Of a stretch of DNA of 64,000 nucleotides, positions 1 to 10,821 are shown in pieces. Below the pieces are notes generated by a model. The model made no database searches and was not told the origin of the DNA. It worked only from the letters and a program-made list of their open reading frames with translations. The position numbers and the translations under genes are program-made. The stretch's first letter is position 1; every line of letters begins with the position of its first letter. The stretch is taken from the NCBI GenBank assembly GCA_030374805.1, contig JARGSG010000189.1:1984001-2048000 (forward strand). The letters are read 5' to 3'. The stretch is from Gracilaria gracilis. Lineage: Eukaryota > Rhodophyta > Florideophyceae > Gracilariales > Gracilariaceae.

Positions 1-1227
1 ATAGTAAAGTAGCCAATCTCTCTGACGCTTTTCTGCAATTGTTTCGGCGGTCACATCTTCTTCTATTTGTGAAAATTCCTCGATGTCATCCCCTTGGTCG
101 ATACACAAATTGTGCAGTATAACACAGGAGCTAACGAACCTGACAATTTCGTCTTCGTGGTGGAAACGCAAACCGTTCTTGAGTAATGAAAAGCGGTTTT
201 TCAGTACACCAAAACTGCATTCTATTGGCCTGCGAGTGTTTGAGGCCAACGGGCGCCACAGTCTTAAAACAGAGTTGCTCCGCTTCTCCTGTTCAGAACA
301 ACTCTTCATTAGACTAAGGGCTAACTCGAACGCACAATCTCCCATAATATAAGGACGAATACAAAAATCCCCGACTGTTAGATCAGGTATTTTTTCACCA
401 AGATAGGTACCATTGCCAATGTTCTTCTTCAAAGCCGAGGCGTTGTAAATCGTACTGTCTCCGTTCACGCCAGGTCTGCCTACATCCACAATAGTAAACT
501 TCCTGTCTGCCGTGGCAGCAGCAAACACGACTATGCTTGGGTATCCCTTGTAGCAGCGGTATTCGAAGAACTGTTCGTTAGGGCAAGAAAGCCACCTCAC
601 ATGGGTACCATCGACGGCACCGACGCAATATGGAAGTCCTGCAATGTTTTCAAATCCTTTCATCGCGCTTGCAACTTCACTCGCTGTCGTTGGAAAGGTA
701 ATATAATCTTGAAACGAACTTGAAATTGCTTTAGACACATCCACCACACTTTCACGCGCTGTGCTTGCACCAATACCGAGTTGTGTCCCTACAGCCTGCA
801 GTGTTGGACCGGCTGAATACATTAGAAATGCCGCTACTTTGATTGCGACCGGTGTTGATCGCCGAAAGTTCGTGTCCATGCCGAGCAGCAACGGTGTTAG
901 TACTTCTACTAGGTGCTGAAATAGAGTAAACGGTATGCGAAAAATGGCTCTCCACGTATTCGACTGTGCAAACATTGGGTGACGAGCATAGTTTTTGAAC
1001 CAAGAGGAAGAGTTACGAAAAAGTTTCCAAAGTGTGCGTCGTTTTCCACGCAAGTCATTGAAGGTTGCGGCGTTACCTATACTGAGAACTTTTGTAGTTA
1101 AGTCTATAGACTCTCGTAGAAAGAACTCAATTCGTTTGGTGTACTGTTGGCGTTTGTACATCAACACCTGAACCGCTGCGCGGCTGACTCGTTTGGTACG
1201 TTGTGTACAACATGAAAGTGAAGTCAT
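1..1227 (-). CDS. Harbinger (PIF/HARBI1-type) transposase, runs off left edge
   Basis: An uninterrupted reading frame of 409 codons starts at the ATG at 1227-1225 and is still open at base 1, so the stop lies outside the window. The family is the DDE nuclease of PIF/Harbinger DNA transposons, which cuts and pastes the element into 3-bp targets. The N-terminal half has the helical FRIPFTLFQHLVEVLTPLL segment and PVAIKVAAFLMYSAG typical of HARBI1. The catalytic half shows YCVGAVDGTHVRW (first Asp), GDCAFELALS (second Asp) and RRPIECSFGVLKNRF (Glu), in the usual order. The length matches the usual 350-420 residues, so only a few residues are probably missing. The start was chosen as the most upstream in-frame ATG. 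Harbinger elements usually also carry a Myb/SANT gene; none is visible to the right. Terminal repeats were not identified. Confidence 0.88.
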   Translation of the reverse strand, partial: MTSLSCCTQRTKRVSRAAVQVLMYKRQQYTKRIEFFLRESIDLTTKVLSIGNAATFNDLRGKRRTLWKLFRNSSSWFKNYARHPMFAQSNTWRAIFRIPFTLFQHLVEVLTPLLLGMDTNFRRSTPVAIKVAAFLMYSAGPTLQAVGTQLGIGASTARESVVDVSKAISSSFQDYITFPTTASEVASAMKGFENIAGLPYCVGAVDGTHVRWLSCPNEQFFEYRCYKGYPSIVVFAAATADRKFTIVDVGRPGVNGDSTIYNASALKKNIGNGTYLGEKIPDLTVGDFCIRPYIMGDCAFELALSLMKSCSEQEKRSNSVLRLWRPLASNTRRPIECSFGVLKNRFSLLKNGLRFHHEDEIVRFVSSCVILHNLCIDQGDDIEEFSQIEEDVTAETIAEKRQRDWLLYY

Positions 1228-2844
1228 CTTCAAACGCCTGGGGTACAAGTGGTACCGAATAGTTACGAGTCTGTTGATCAATGTTTAGGCTTGATGCGGC
1301 GATCGCTGATGAGCAAAACGAATCAATCTTGGGCGGGACTACGTATGTGCGCAGTCAGCCAAGCTGCTCATCATACTGAAGAGTGCTCTGCTCGGGGGGG
1401 CGCGTAGAAGTGCAACACTGACGACACGGCCACGAAAACAGAATTGTCCCAGGCTTGGGGTCGCTCTTTGAGCGACCCCAGGACCTTGCCCAAAGCACCG
1501 GTGGTTTGGACAAGATCCCCGTGTCTAGCGTGCAAACAAAATTGCCAAAAAGCTGGGGTTCTGGACAACATGCGCGATGAATTGTCCCAGTATAGAAAGG
1601 CCCTTACCTGACCATCTCCTTGATGGGAACATTACATCTCTGGACCGTGTTCTCTAGATCCTTGTTCGAGCCACCTGTATTTGTTTTGCCTTTGCTTCGC
1701 ATTTGCGTGTGGGCAATCAAAACCAGCCATTACAAGTACAAGTATCTCGTATTATATCACAAAGTCCCCAAATCGTTTCATTGGAGCCATCTCGCCATCC
1801 AACATTTTGTTTACCCGTTGAAGACGAACATGAAACTACCAAGGGTGGTTATATACAGATTATAGGGGAGCCAAGCCATTTTCTTCAAAACCTGCATTTT
1901 CATAAAGATTCAAAAACTTTCTGTAGACGATGTAAACCTAAACCAACTCTTCATCCATCAACAAGGCTTTCAACAAAAAATCGCTTTAGCAAGCTTTGCT
2001 GCCACCTATTAGCCTCAACGTCAGCATGAGGTTGGGTTCGTAGTTTCAAACAATTGCTGAAATGCTTTACATGAAAAAGTCGACAAGAAAATCACCCGCT
2101 ATTGTAGGAATATGTCAAATTGTTCACAAGTCTTAAAACATATCACATTATTAGTCCGCATGTGATTTAGTTTGAGTGTAGTGCGGATCAAGACATCTTC
2201 CACAACTTATCGAAAGAAAGCTTAAACCTTTTAAATGGCGATGGGATCTCAATCCTAATCTTTGGTGAGCAGAAAAATGAATACAATAATGACGATAGTG
2301 AAAAGCAATGCACAAGTCAAGGAGAACAAGGGTAAAATTGTCTCCGTAGAACTAGACCAAGTAAAAATTTTGCAAATCATTGTCGCTAAAGTTTAGAGTG
2401 GAGGTCATTTTTGACACAAAAATAACCAAATAACGCGGTTGGTGACAAATCCAGAGGAACCAAAACAAATGCCAGGGGGTACCAGCCGAAAACGGCGAAA
2501 TATGACAGTGTAGCTCGATGATGAGCCTAATAAACAATACGCAAAGTGGCGAGTCCTGCGTTTGCCTTGAGTTGATATGTCAAGACGAAGCGGACGCGCA
2601 ACAATCCAGGCTGTACACAATGGATTTCTCGCCCTACGTTCGTTGACCAATCGAGGGTGCAAAGATAGTGGCGATGGTTACAATGTGCAAAGGAGCCCAA
2701 GGGAGGGCGATACACTGGAACTGTAGTGATGAAGGCCGGAGACCGGGCCGCCGATAAGGTAGTAACGTGGGAGGTGATTGGTGGCGAAGAGAGACTCAGT
2801 CCGTGCCGGAGGGTAGTGGGTGGTTGCCTAAAAAAGTTGGAAGG
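1228..2844. other. Non-coding or unrecognised sequence right of the Harbinger transposase
   Basis: No convincing gene is seen. The longest forward frame (1703-2029, 108 codons) matches nothing I recognise and has no motif. The segment presumably includes the 5' end of the Harbinger transposon, but I could not place its terminal repeat. A short copy of GAATTGTCCCAG occurs at about 1441 and again at about 1578, on either side of a perfect small hairpin. Confidence 0.5.
1456..1480. repeat. Perfect 10-bp stem hairpin
   Basis: TGGGGTCGCT at 1456-1465 is followed by the loop CTTTG and by AGCGACCCCA at 1471-1480, a perfect inverted repeat. It lies in non-coding DNA between two copies of GAATTGTCCCAG, so it may be part of a small mobile repeat. 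No U-tract follows and no function is claimed. Confidence 0.6.
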
Positions 2845-3269
2845 TGTAGTGCAATAGAACCAGCCCATATTGGGTATGCATAGTAGCATAGTAGAAGTTT
2901 AGTGTGCACAAGGTGCCCCTCAGGGTGTCCACGTGTAGGGCTCATGCAGTGTGTTGTGCAAGCCCTCAGAGACCCCTTTGTAGGTAGATTGTTTATTATT
3001 TTTCGACACGTGGCTGCTGTCCCGGGAGATGCACTTAAGCACCTCCCGCTGGGCAGAGCTGACCGTGGTAAACCTCAAGCACCCCCTAGCCGATTCTTCA
3101 TCGTCTAGTTTCCCATAGGGTCGTTCTGCCGCCGCTACCGGTGCTGCACGCCTGTCTCGTGCCCCGTTGTTATTGTCGCTGCACGCTCCTTTTGTCCCCG
3201 CTTGGGTGCTGCGCATAGTATCCCTATATATTGGGCATTGTTGATACTCACTCGCGTGAGTGTACTTCA
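2845..3269 (+). repeat. Left LTR of the 2845-9566 element
   Basis: The LTR starts TGTAGTGCAATAG and ends GAGTGTACTTCA. It matches 9141-9566 along its whole length. The CTATATATT near 3225-3235 is a candidate TATA box. The start TGTAGTGCAA is shared with the Gypsy element LTRs at 16507 and 27973. Confidence 0.92.
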
Positions 3270-3270
3270 T

Positions 3271-3288
3271 TGGTCTCCAGACCTAGAA
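3271..3288 (+). other. Primer-binding site
   Basis: TGGTCTCCAGACC lies one base after the left LTR, where a tRNA primer would pair with its CCA end. The Gypsy element at 16507 has TGGTCTCCCGAC in the same place, so both probably use the same or a similar tRNA. The tRNA identity cannot be read from this window. Confidence 0.65.
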
Positions 3289-3546
3289 TAACCCCAGTCG
3301 GTCATTCTTCGTTTATTTCCGTTTCGACCCCTCTTTGGGATTGGTTTCGCTTTTCAGAACCGCCTTGAACCCTCTCGGGACTTACAAACCCGCCTGGGAA
3401 CGCTGCACGGTTACAGCTACCGCCTTTTCCATTCACTGGTTCTTTGGAACTCGCCCATTGAGATGGCTTTGCCGCAAGCTGGACAAAAAGCTTTTCGCCT
3501 TACCATCATGACCACCCCTCCAGGATTCTCTCGCTAGTCTGTCGAC

Positions 3547-4347
3547 ATGACTGTGACCCCTCGGGATCACGACGCGGTCGAAGTCGCGCTGGATACCCAC
3601 TCATGGGCCCACAGTACTCGGAGTACCCATAGAGAGATCCTATTCCCCGTGGACAAGCCGGAGAAACTTCTCCGTCAGTCTACACCCACCGAATTCCGGA
3701 ATCGTCCGGAGGTCATGCGTCAGCAGGCCTCCATAGAAACACCTCTGCAACCCCAAAGGGAAGCACCGCTCAACCACTTGGGTGGCGCCCCGCCTGCGTC
3801 TACTGGAGGGGAGCCACCGCTCCTCCCTGGTGGGTCACTCGTAGCCCTGGAGCCATTACTGGAGTCGATGATCGCCTATGAGGTCGAACGTCGAATTCCC
3901 CAAAGGGTTCACGCGGATGTGAAAGCCTTGATGGACACTTTAGTCCATTGGGTCGCTTCAAAGATGACCATTTCTGGAGTTCTAGAAGGCGCAATTGCCA
4001 CCAGTGGGCACACTGTGGCAAATTGTCGTTTTCGGCTTGTCCCAACAGTGGACAAGTTACTCGTTTCAAAGTTCCTTGGTTATGCTGATTTGGCAAACGT
4101 CCTTTATCCCTTCGGGTGCTGCAGTCGATTCACGGCCCGAGTGGGACCCTTCTTAAGACAGACCAAATTTGGACGTTCATCCCTGTCGGGAAACAGAAGT
4201 ACCGGCCGCGTCCTTATAAGAAGACTCGGTACACGGAAAGAATTAAACGCTCCAAACCGACATCGGACCAGGAGAGAGGTTAACCTAAGAGGTACTAACC
4301 TTCCCAAGTCGGGCGCTTTGAGTCCGGACGCGGATGCCGAGACCTAG
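3547..4347 (+). CDS. Unrecognised 266-codon frame inside the LTR element, possibly gag-like
   Basis: This frame lies where gag would be, about 260 bp inside the left LTR. It starts MTVTPRDHDAVEV and contains a segment EPLLESMIAYEVERRIPQ that could be helical, then a basic C-terminal part rich in Arg. No zinc knuckle or capsid homology is visible. Several CCC...GGG repeats fall inside it, which constrains its codons and suggests that the open frame could be a by-product of the array. It could be the remains of a gag N-terminal region or no protein at all. Confidence 0.25.
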   Translation: MTVTPRDHDAVEVALDTHSWAHSTRSTHREILFPVDKPEKLLRQSTPTEFRNRPEVMRQQASIETPLQPQREAPLNHLGGAPPASTGGEPPLLPGGSLVALEPLLESMIAYEVERRIPQRVHADVKALMDTLVHWVASKMTISGVLEGAIATSGHTVANCRFRLVPTVDKLLVSKFLGYADLANVLYPFGCCSRFTARVGPFLRQTKFGRSSLSGNRSTGRVLIRRLGTRKELNAPNRHRTRREVNLRGTNLPKSGALSPDADAET

Positions 4348-6293
4348 CGTTTTAACAACTTCTTTTCTTAAGTGGACATATTCACTAACTAGATTCTACC
4401 CTATTGGGATCCAAGATCTTTTGTTCTTGTTGTCTAATTTGTTCTAACTTGTTTTCCCCACGGAAGATACTGATTTCTCTAACTTTGCACTATCCCCTTT
4501 CCCTTTCTCCCGAAACCCCTTTTTGGTTTTCGAACACCTCCCTGTCAGGACGCGCGTGCTCCTCTCGCCCTTCGCTTGGGAGGAAGTAACCCTGACACGG
4601 GAGGTTCCCTTCTTGTATCTTTTTCCCAGATTGGGTACGAATGCGGCTTGGCAACGGTTCTCTCGTTTCTTTCTAAAACACTCTTTCCCAACTCGGTGTT
4701 TGTCTACTGATTCCTGACACCATCGTGGTCGTCCCATTTCGGGTTTTTTCACGGATACAGTATCCAGTAGAGGTCGGCTTCCTGGCCATATCTACTGACG
4801 AGGCTCCCATTATGTGGATCATTTTTTATACTGAAAGCTGTGTTCCCATTTGGGCCGTGTTCAGGTTGATGAACAGGAAACTCCTTCTTCTCTGAAGTGA
4901 AGATCTCGAATTCACCCTTGCCGGAAAAGGCGGGGAAGCCAACACAGGGCATCGATTTTCTCAACCCTTTGAGGATTTATCCTCACCCATTGGGAATGCT
5001 TTGGATACCTCACAGGTTTCCAAATTGGTTCCCGCTCCGTAGCTGACCATTCATCTGATATTTTAGTTTATCCCTCACTGGGAAACCTGATACAAGGATA
5101 TTGGTCGACCGACATAGCCGTTGTGGGACTACAGTTTTTCAGCGAACCCCACATGGGCTTGGATGACAGCTTTTAACAATGAGGCATTCTGGAGAGAACA
5201 GTTTTCGAGTCCTCTACCGAACCAAAATGGTTTTCCTCTTGTCATCAATTACCTCTCAAGGGATGAATCACAGGCGTTTTTGGACCCCAATGGGTTTCTT
5301 CGCATCTCTACGGTATTATTCAATACCGTCCTGGATGAACCGCTTACGGATTCTACCCTTTTGGGATTCTTTGGTTTCTTTGGCTTTCGTTTATGCATCT
5401 GGGCTCGTTTCCGTTCGAGCCCTTCATCTGGGTTTTACATCCATAATTATTAGTTAATATGCACCCTGATATCCGCCGTTCCGTCTTTCGAAATACCACT
5501 TGGGCCTTCGCAACTCGTGCGGTGCGCTCGCATAAGAGGGGGAGAATGATTGTGTATTCATGATGCCCTTCGGGTTATAGTCTACCTTTGATTTCAGAAG
5601 TTTTCCCCTCTTGGGATGTGGCCACTCTCTCTTGGAATTTCTCATGTCTCATTTGTCTCCATCCCCTTTGGGTTTGGTGGGACTTACACAGGACTTCTTT
5701 GTTCAAAACGCACCCTCTTGGGCTTTCCGATATCAAAAGTTCCTCGTCAGGATGGCCAACGGTACTGCCCCTGATGGGTCTGCGACAGTTAAAGCTCGAT
5801 TGGAGTGATATTCAAGTTCGCAAGATTTCTCGGAGCTACTGCACCATGTTCATTTGAACCTCGGAGCTCGTACTCGCACGTACTACGACTACGTGAGCCC
5901 GCAGGACCGTAAAGAACATCATCTGGTCACTTTGGGTCACTTTTCCCGTTTGGGCAAGAAAAATTTTGGCATACTCTCCCCCCGGCCATGGCGGCCAAAA
6001 CTTTTCCCGGCGAGATAGCGCCAGTTCAAAGCTCTCTTGGGTCTTGCACAGGACTCGGGAACGGATCGCGCTACTTTGGAAGCCGTTTGGACTTCTTTGG
6101 GACGACTTGGGACGACCTGGAACACCCGCAATGCGGAGCGCAAAACCTCTCGAGGACTGTGCACACCCCACGGGAAGCTGTACATCGCTGGGGTGCGCCG
6201 TTGCACTCCGAAATCACCCACGTGGGACACGCGCGCGCCATTATGTGCCGCTGCAGGCGTGCAAAACGCCACGTGTGCCACGCGCGTGGGTAG

Positions 6294-6508
6294 CCGATTC
6301 GGTCTACAGTATTGCCCGTAGGGAGGCGGTTCGGCACGGTCAAAAAATTCTAAGTTTTTTCATGTGCCGCACACCCCAAAACGGGCACTGCGAGCCCTTG
6401 AAACGTCTGCGTTTCGGAGATACGGGCGAAACAAAGAATCGCCCTTTTTGACCCCATACGGGATGGTAATTTCCGGGCAAGATTTTTTGATTCTCCTTGC
6501 AAGTAACC
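6294..6508 (+). other. Conserved non-coding block shared with the 38910-41760 element
   Basis: The block begins CCGATTCGGTCTACAGTATT and ends TTGATTCTCCTTGCAAGTAAC. It matches the reverse complement of 40901-41120 over its whole length, with long identical stretches such as GGTCAAAAAATNCTAAG, GAGATACNGNCGAAA and GGTAATTTC. Both copies have the same orientation relative to their LTRs, although the LTRs and surrounding inverted-repeat arrays differ. No shared reading frame is evident, so an RNA signal such as packaging or dimerisation, or a recombination site, is possible. The function is unknown. Confidence 0.7.
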
Positions 6509-6920
6509 CCTTGGGAATTTAGGGCATTCTGGCCTATTTGCCTACAAGGGACATTCGCATTGCGTCCCATGGCGTACTGTGCACCACGCGGCCTTGCTGG
6601 GACGCGCGCCGCGTACGTGCGCACCGCCGCGTGCACACTGCAGCCGTCTAACGAGGCTTATGGAGCTCCCCACCGCGATATCTCGGCATGTGGAGCCCAA
6701 CCGCACTCCAACAACAGAACGACCACCTACCAGGGCGTCTTGCGCTGCCTTCGCGCAGTGCCGCATGCTGCGCACATGGTGAACAGTGCCCACATGCGTA
6801 ATCTGACCTACGAAGGGAATGATTTTGCCGCTACTGTGCCTCTCGCAAGGGCATGGAGAGAGGCAAAAGTTCTTTATTGACTGTATCAGAACTTACGCGC
6901 ACATCATGACGACTCATTGT

Positions 6921-7073
6921 CACCCACCGGGGCCACAGTTTACTAAGGAAACCTGGCCCTCACCAGGACATTCGTTACCGCGCTCACGGGCATTGGGAGG
7001 ACTCCCGCAACCCACCGGGACCACAGCCTACTAAGGAAATCTGGCCCTTACCCGGACGTTCGTTACCGCGCTC
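6921..7073. repeat. Two 65-bp direct repeats inside the LTR element
   Basis: Bases 6921-6985 and 7008-7073 are near copies. Both contain CCACCGGG, CTACTAAGGAAA or TTACTAAGGAAA, CTGGCCCT and TTCGTTACCGCGCTC. They lie just after the conserved block and look like a local duplication. Confidence 0.75.
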
Positions 7074-9140
7074 GACAAGTCAATCAGGGACCCCGTGCAC
7101 GTGCGACATACTCCTAAAGGGATAGTAACCGTACCTACGTCAAGATACCCAACGGGATTAACACATTAACGAGGCTGAGTTCGCTACGCCTTAGGGATTG
7201 ACATCCACTCTGGAAATTGGATTCTGCACAGCCTCGAAACCGCTGGCAATCAAGCTGGTGGCTCCCAAACGGGATAGAAGTGGCTGTTTGCGCGTGTCGC
7301 ACATACGGACATTGCCTCTCTATCTCCCGCGAAGGGTGAACCGGAACCGCGACATTTCCAAGCGCCGGTCGTCGCTGTGTTCTGCGCGCGACTTCGTCCC
7401 AGAGGGTGTGTTTGATCTTAGGGACCGGAGACTCGCCATACAGGGGTCTATCGTGTAAAAGGCGCAAACCAGACCCTTGGCCGGGGAATTGAGATGAAGG
7501 CAAACTGCACGCGTGTGGGCTACGGCTCTCAGCAAACGGGAAGGAAGAGAGTATAACGAACCCACTCTGGGACGCAAAGGTTACATATGTGCGACCCCTA
7601 GGGACTGCGTGCACTGCAAGCGTAAGCCTTTAGAGTATCACGATATTGAACACTCGCTTGTTGCCCCTTCTGGGAATACTTGCGGGGCGGCGCGGGTCCC
7701 GTAAGGCGTCTCGGCAAAAGGAAGCCGACCACGTCTACACTGCCTTGCCCATCGGGAAAGCGCTGGTCTTCGTGTCCCATGGTCGATATTGGCGCAACCC
7801 TCGGAGATTGGAATCAATTTAGTAACGGCAGCCAGCCCGCAGTGCTCCAAACGTTCGATCTTCGCCCCACCCGGGAACCCTGCCACACAAGGACAAGACT
7901 CCGGCTAGGGGCGGAGCCCAGGGTAAGCACGGGGCTTCATTAGCCCTTGTCGCGGGGTATGCATTTCGTCGCGTCGCTCTGCGTTCATCGTCGCGGCTAC
8001 TCCATGGCTGGTACTACGTGAGTATAACCTGTGGGACTGCTGCACTTCGCCGCTTCCGTCATTTCCCCCCCGGGCGTCGATCCCTGTTTTTTATACCCAA
8101 TAGGAGTTCGGCGTTTACAATCTTGTGGACGTCGCGAAGCGTCCCAATGGGAGTGCTCAGAGCAGCACAAACGTCGCTCCACGAGTACTCTAGACCTGCC
8201 CTATTTGGGACTTAATGGGCTCAGTGACAATTAGCACAACCTTTTGTCTTCCTGCATACGACGTTGGGCGCGCATCACCACGCCATTCCCACTCCATCTC
8301 TGGATGTGCTCACTGTCCCCCTTGTCGTGGCGTGCCACCCGCGTTGCGCCTCGATGAAATTCTGGATGTTCCGAAAGAAGTTGCTGGGCCGGATGGTATG
8401 TTCGCTGTAGTTCGATTCTACAACCCATGTAGGACTCTGGCTGTCTGGAACTCAGTACGGTGGTAATGTAATCTTTGTCACACCCGTGGTGGGACTTTCG
8501 TAATCTAGTCAGCGCTATCACGTCCTGAGAACCCGAAGGGACGGAGCCCGATGTCTCGAAAGTATATTCCGATGATCGGTTCGGTTCAGCCCAAGTGCAG
8601 GGTCATTCGGGTGCGGCGCGCAATCGGACTCCCTAATTTTGGGTCAGCACTCGACGGACGGGACACGTGATATTAACGGAGGCTCTGTCACGTTAGAGTC
8701 GCGCGCCGTGACACTAACCCACTGGACAACTCTTCCACTCGCTGGAATAGCTCGGCTGGAGTACTCTCGACAACTTCCCCATTACTGGGACGACTTCGGG
8801 AAATGAAAATGTTTTCAACCCAACCGGGAAGAGTCATGCAACCCATCAAGGGACTCTGTTCGTCTCCAATTCGATCCGTCGCTGCCCCGCTTGTTAGCCC
8901 CCCGCTTGGGATTCCGAGATACAATCAATTGTGCTCCGCCGCGTCAGCTGGTCTACGGCGTAGGCCAGGGACCATGCATGGATATTCTGTAGCATTCGTT
9001 CGCGCTTGATGGTTACCCACATGGGATCTCGGCGGATTCAAATGTTGTGGTTGGATGTGTTTGCCTTCCAGATTAGCCCTTACCCCGCATGGGAATGTTT
9101 TGCCGGCCTCAGGACGAGGCCAGGCCTAAGAAGGGGAGTC

Positions 9141-9566
9141 TGTAGTGCAATAGAACCAGCCCATATTGGGTATGCATAGTAGCATAGTAATAGTTTAGTG
9201 TGCCCAAGGTACCCCTCAGGGTGTCCACGTGTAGGGCTCATGCAGTGTGTTGGGCCATCCCCCAGGGACCCCCTTTGTAGGTAGATTGTTTATTATTTTT
9301 CGACACGTGGCTGCTGTCCCCGGAGATGCACTTAAGCACCTCCCGCTGGGCAGAGCTGACCGTGGTAAACCTCAAGCACCCCCTAGCCGATTCTTCATCA
9401 TCTAGTTTCCCATAGGGTCGTTCTGCCGCCGCTACCGGTGCTGCACGCCTGTCTCGTGCCCCGTTGTTATCGTCGCTGCACGCTCCTTTTGTCCCCGCTT
9501 GGGTGCTGCGCATAGTATCCCTATATATTGGGCATTGTTGATACTCACTCGCGTGAGTGTACTTCA
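9141..9566 (+). repeat. Right LTR of the 2845-9566 element
   Basis: This copy matches the left LTR, beginning TGTAGTGCAATAG and ending GTGTACTTCA. It is preceded by AAGAAGGGGAGTC (9129-9140 region), a polypurine tract, and followed by the target duplication GAAGG. Confidence 0.92.
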
Positions 9567-10294
9567 GAAGGCAACGACAAATAGGGAGGAAGAAGAGTCC
9601 GTACCGCTTTTGGGGGAGGGTCGTCGAGGAGAAGTGGTCTGCGCGAGTTGGGTTGGCAGTGAAGCTTCAAGTCGGGGGTTTATATGAACTCGCACAAAAG
9701 TGCATACTACCGATAACTAAATACCCTGGCTCTTTCACCATCACGCACTAGATTGTCAACAGAGGTGGAATGCTTTACGTGAATTTTGCATATAACCTTA
9801 ATCGTGCTTGATCGTATTTAAGGCCCTTCTGGCTTTACGTTCACCACAGTTGTCAGCAAACCGCACGAAGACCGCAGCCAACATGTCTGAAATCAGGCCA
9901 AACGCAACCGACTTGGTGGCATAAGCCACTGACAGTGATAGTAAGACCATACACGCAGTCCACTGTCCCTTGACCGATGATGAGGCCGTGGAGAGTTCGT
10001 GTCAATCTGTTGTTTCCCGTGTAAGTGCTGGTATTTCCTAGTCACCGAAGCTGATGGCAGACTTTGAAGGAATTTTGCGCAATATCGTTCGCGGGAAGCT
10101 TTCTCACCGTTCTGTCGATACGTGCTACGTATTCTGCTAAGCCGTTTACCCCCTGTGTATCTTCATGGGGTCCTCTTCGGCCTTCGTCTCGGCGTTCGCG
10201 CAGTTCCGAAGCCCAAGGGGCCTGGCGGGGATGTCATGCTGCTGATTGAGCTTCGGAAAACTAGAGTAATTGAGTAAACTGTTCTTCTTTTGCT
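9567..10294. other. Unresolved DNA, possible remains of a coding exon
   Basis: The sequence around 9881 has an ATG frame that soon stops; another frame then reads through DSDSKTIHAVHCPLTDDEAVE before stopping. A third stretch reads ADFEGILRNIVRGKL. These could be pieces of one decayed protein gene, but I recognise no family and the breaks are frequent. No intact gene is seen. Confidence 0.3.
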
Positions 10295-10560
10295 TCATAA
10301 GTGCGCGGCAGAAACGCCCCGCACTATATTGACCAGCGCGGCAACGGCGCATCGCATGATCTTCAGTGTCACGGCGAGAACTCCCCGCTGAATATCAGCA
10401 AGCGTGGCGGCGGCGCCGCGTGTAATCTTCAGTGGCGCGGCGGCCACGCCGCTCCCAACCTTCACCTGCGATGCGTCGACGCCAGGCAAAATCTTTACCT
10501 GCGCGATCGCAGTGCGGCGCAGAACCTTCACCTGCGCGGGGGCGGCACCGCGCAGAGCGG
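10295..10560. repeat. Imperfect 36-bp GC-rich minisatellite
   Basis: About seven degenerate 36-bp units occur in tandem, with cores such as AACCTTCACCTGCG and GGGGGCGGCACCGCGC. Because the unit is a multiple of three, both strands read as 12-residue repeats, for example AQNLHLRGGGTA and AAPLKITRGAAA. This explains the overlapping open frames here, and none has independent support as a gene. Confidence 0.7.
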
Positions 10561-10821
10561 GTTACAATGGCCGTGGAGTCACCGCATTGTTCCACTCCCG
10601 GAGATATCTCGGTGAAATATCTCTGGAGATAGGGAAGATATTGCCTCGAGGGATGTCCTGGGGCAATGCCATGGAAACGCCACCACACTTAACACTCCTG
10701 CATATATACTGGTCTCACCCATACTGGATTGTGCCCTCTCATAGTAATCAATATCGTACTTCTTCATCGCGGTGAGATCAATCGATATTAGGGTCACCCA
10801 GGCTGAAAACAACTCAAAACT

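Larger units (their letters stand above)
3328..9100. repeat. Dispersed array of short CCC...GGGA inverted repeats
   Basis: The interior of the LTR element contains several dozen copies of CCC-N(3-6)-GGG, usually followed by A. Examples are at 3370-3380, 4844-4855, 4987-4996, 5072-5083, 5285-5294, 5356-5365, 5566-5574, 5605-5615, 5663-5672, 5712-5722, 5768-5778 and 5945-5954, with many more between 7150 and 9090. In the dense parts the spacing is about 40-60 bp. The middle bases vary between copies while the stems stay. With equal base frequencies only about six such matches would be expected in 5.9 kb. The array crosses the low-confidence reading frame at 3547-4347. Confidence 0.75.
2845..9566 (+). 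mobile_element. LTR retrotransposon without recognisable pol (large non-autonomous type)
   Basis: Two direct repeats of about 425 bp (2845-3269 and 9141-9566) begin TG and end CA. They are flanked by an exact 5-bp target duplication GAAGG at 2840-2844 and 9567-9571, so the ends are certain. A primer-binding site follows the left LTR and a purine tract (9129-9140) precedes the right one. The 5.9-kb interior has no reverse transcriptase, integrase or protease that I can recognise. It is filled by a long series of CCC...GGGA short inverted repeats and a block shared with the element at 38910-41760. It therefore looks like a non-autonomous element moved by another element's enzymes. The two LTRs differ at roughly a dozen positions and one indel, so it is moderately young. 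Confidence 0.9.

Noticed and set aside
5836-6880. Several overlapping frames of 90-160 codons on both strands
   Set aside because: They lie in the GC-rich interior of the LTR element, compete with one another, and show no homology.
7135-7614. 159-codon minus-strand frame in the 2845-9566 element
   Set aside because: It crosses several CCC...GGG units, has no motif, and runs opposite to the element; it is likely chance, so I do not count it as another antisense gene.
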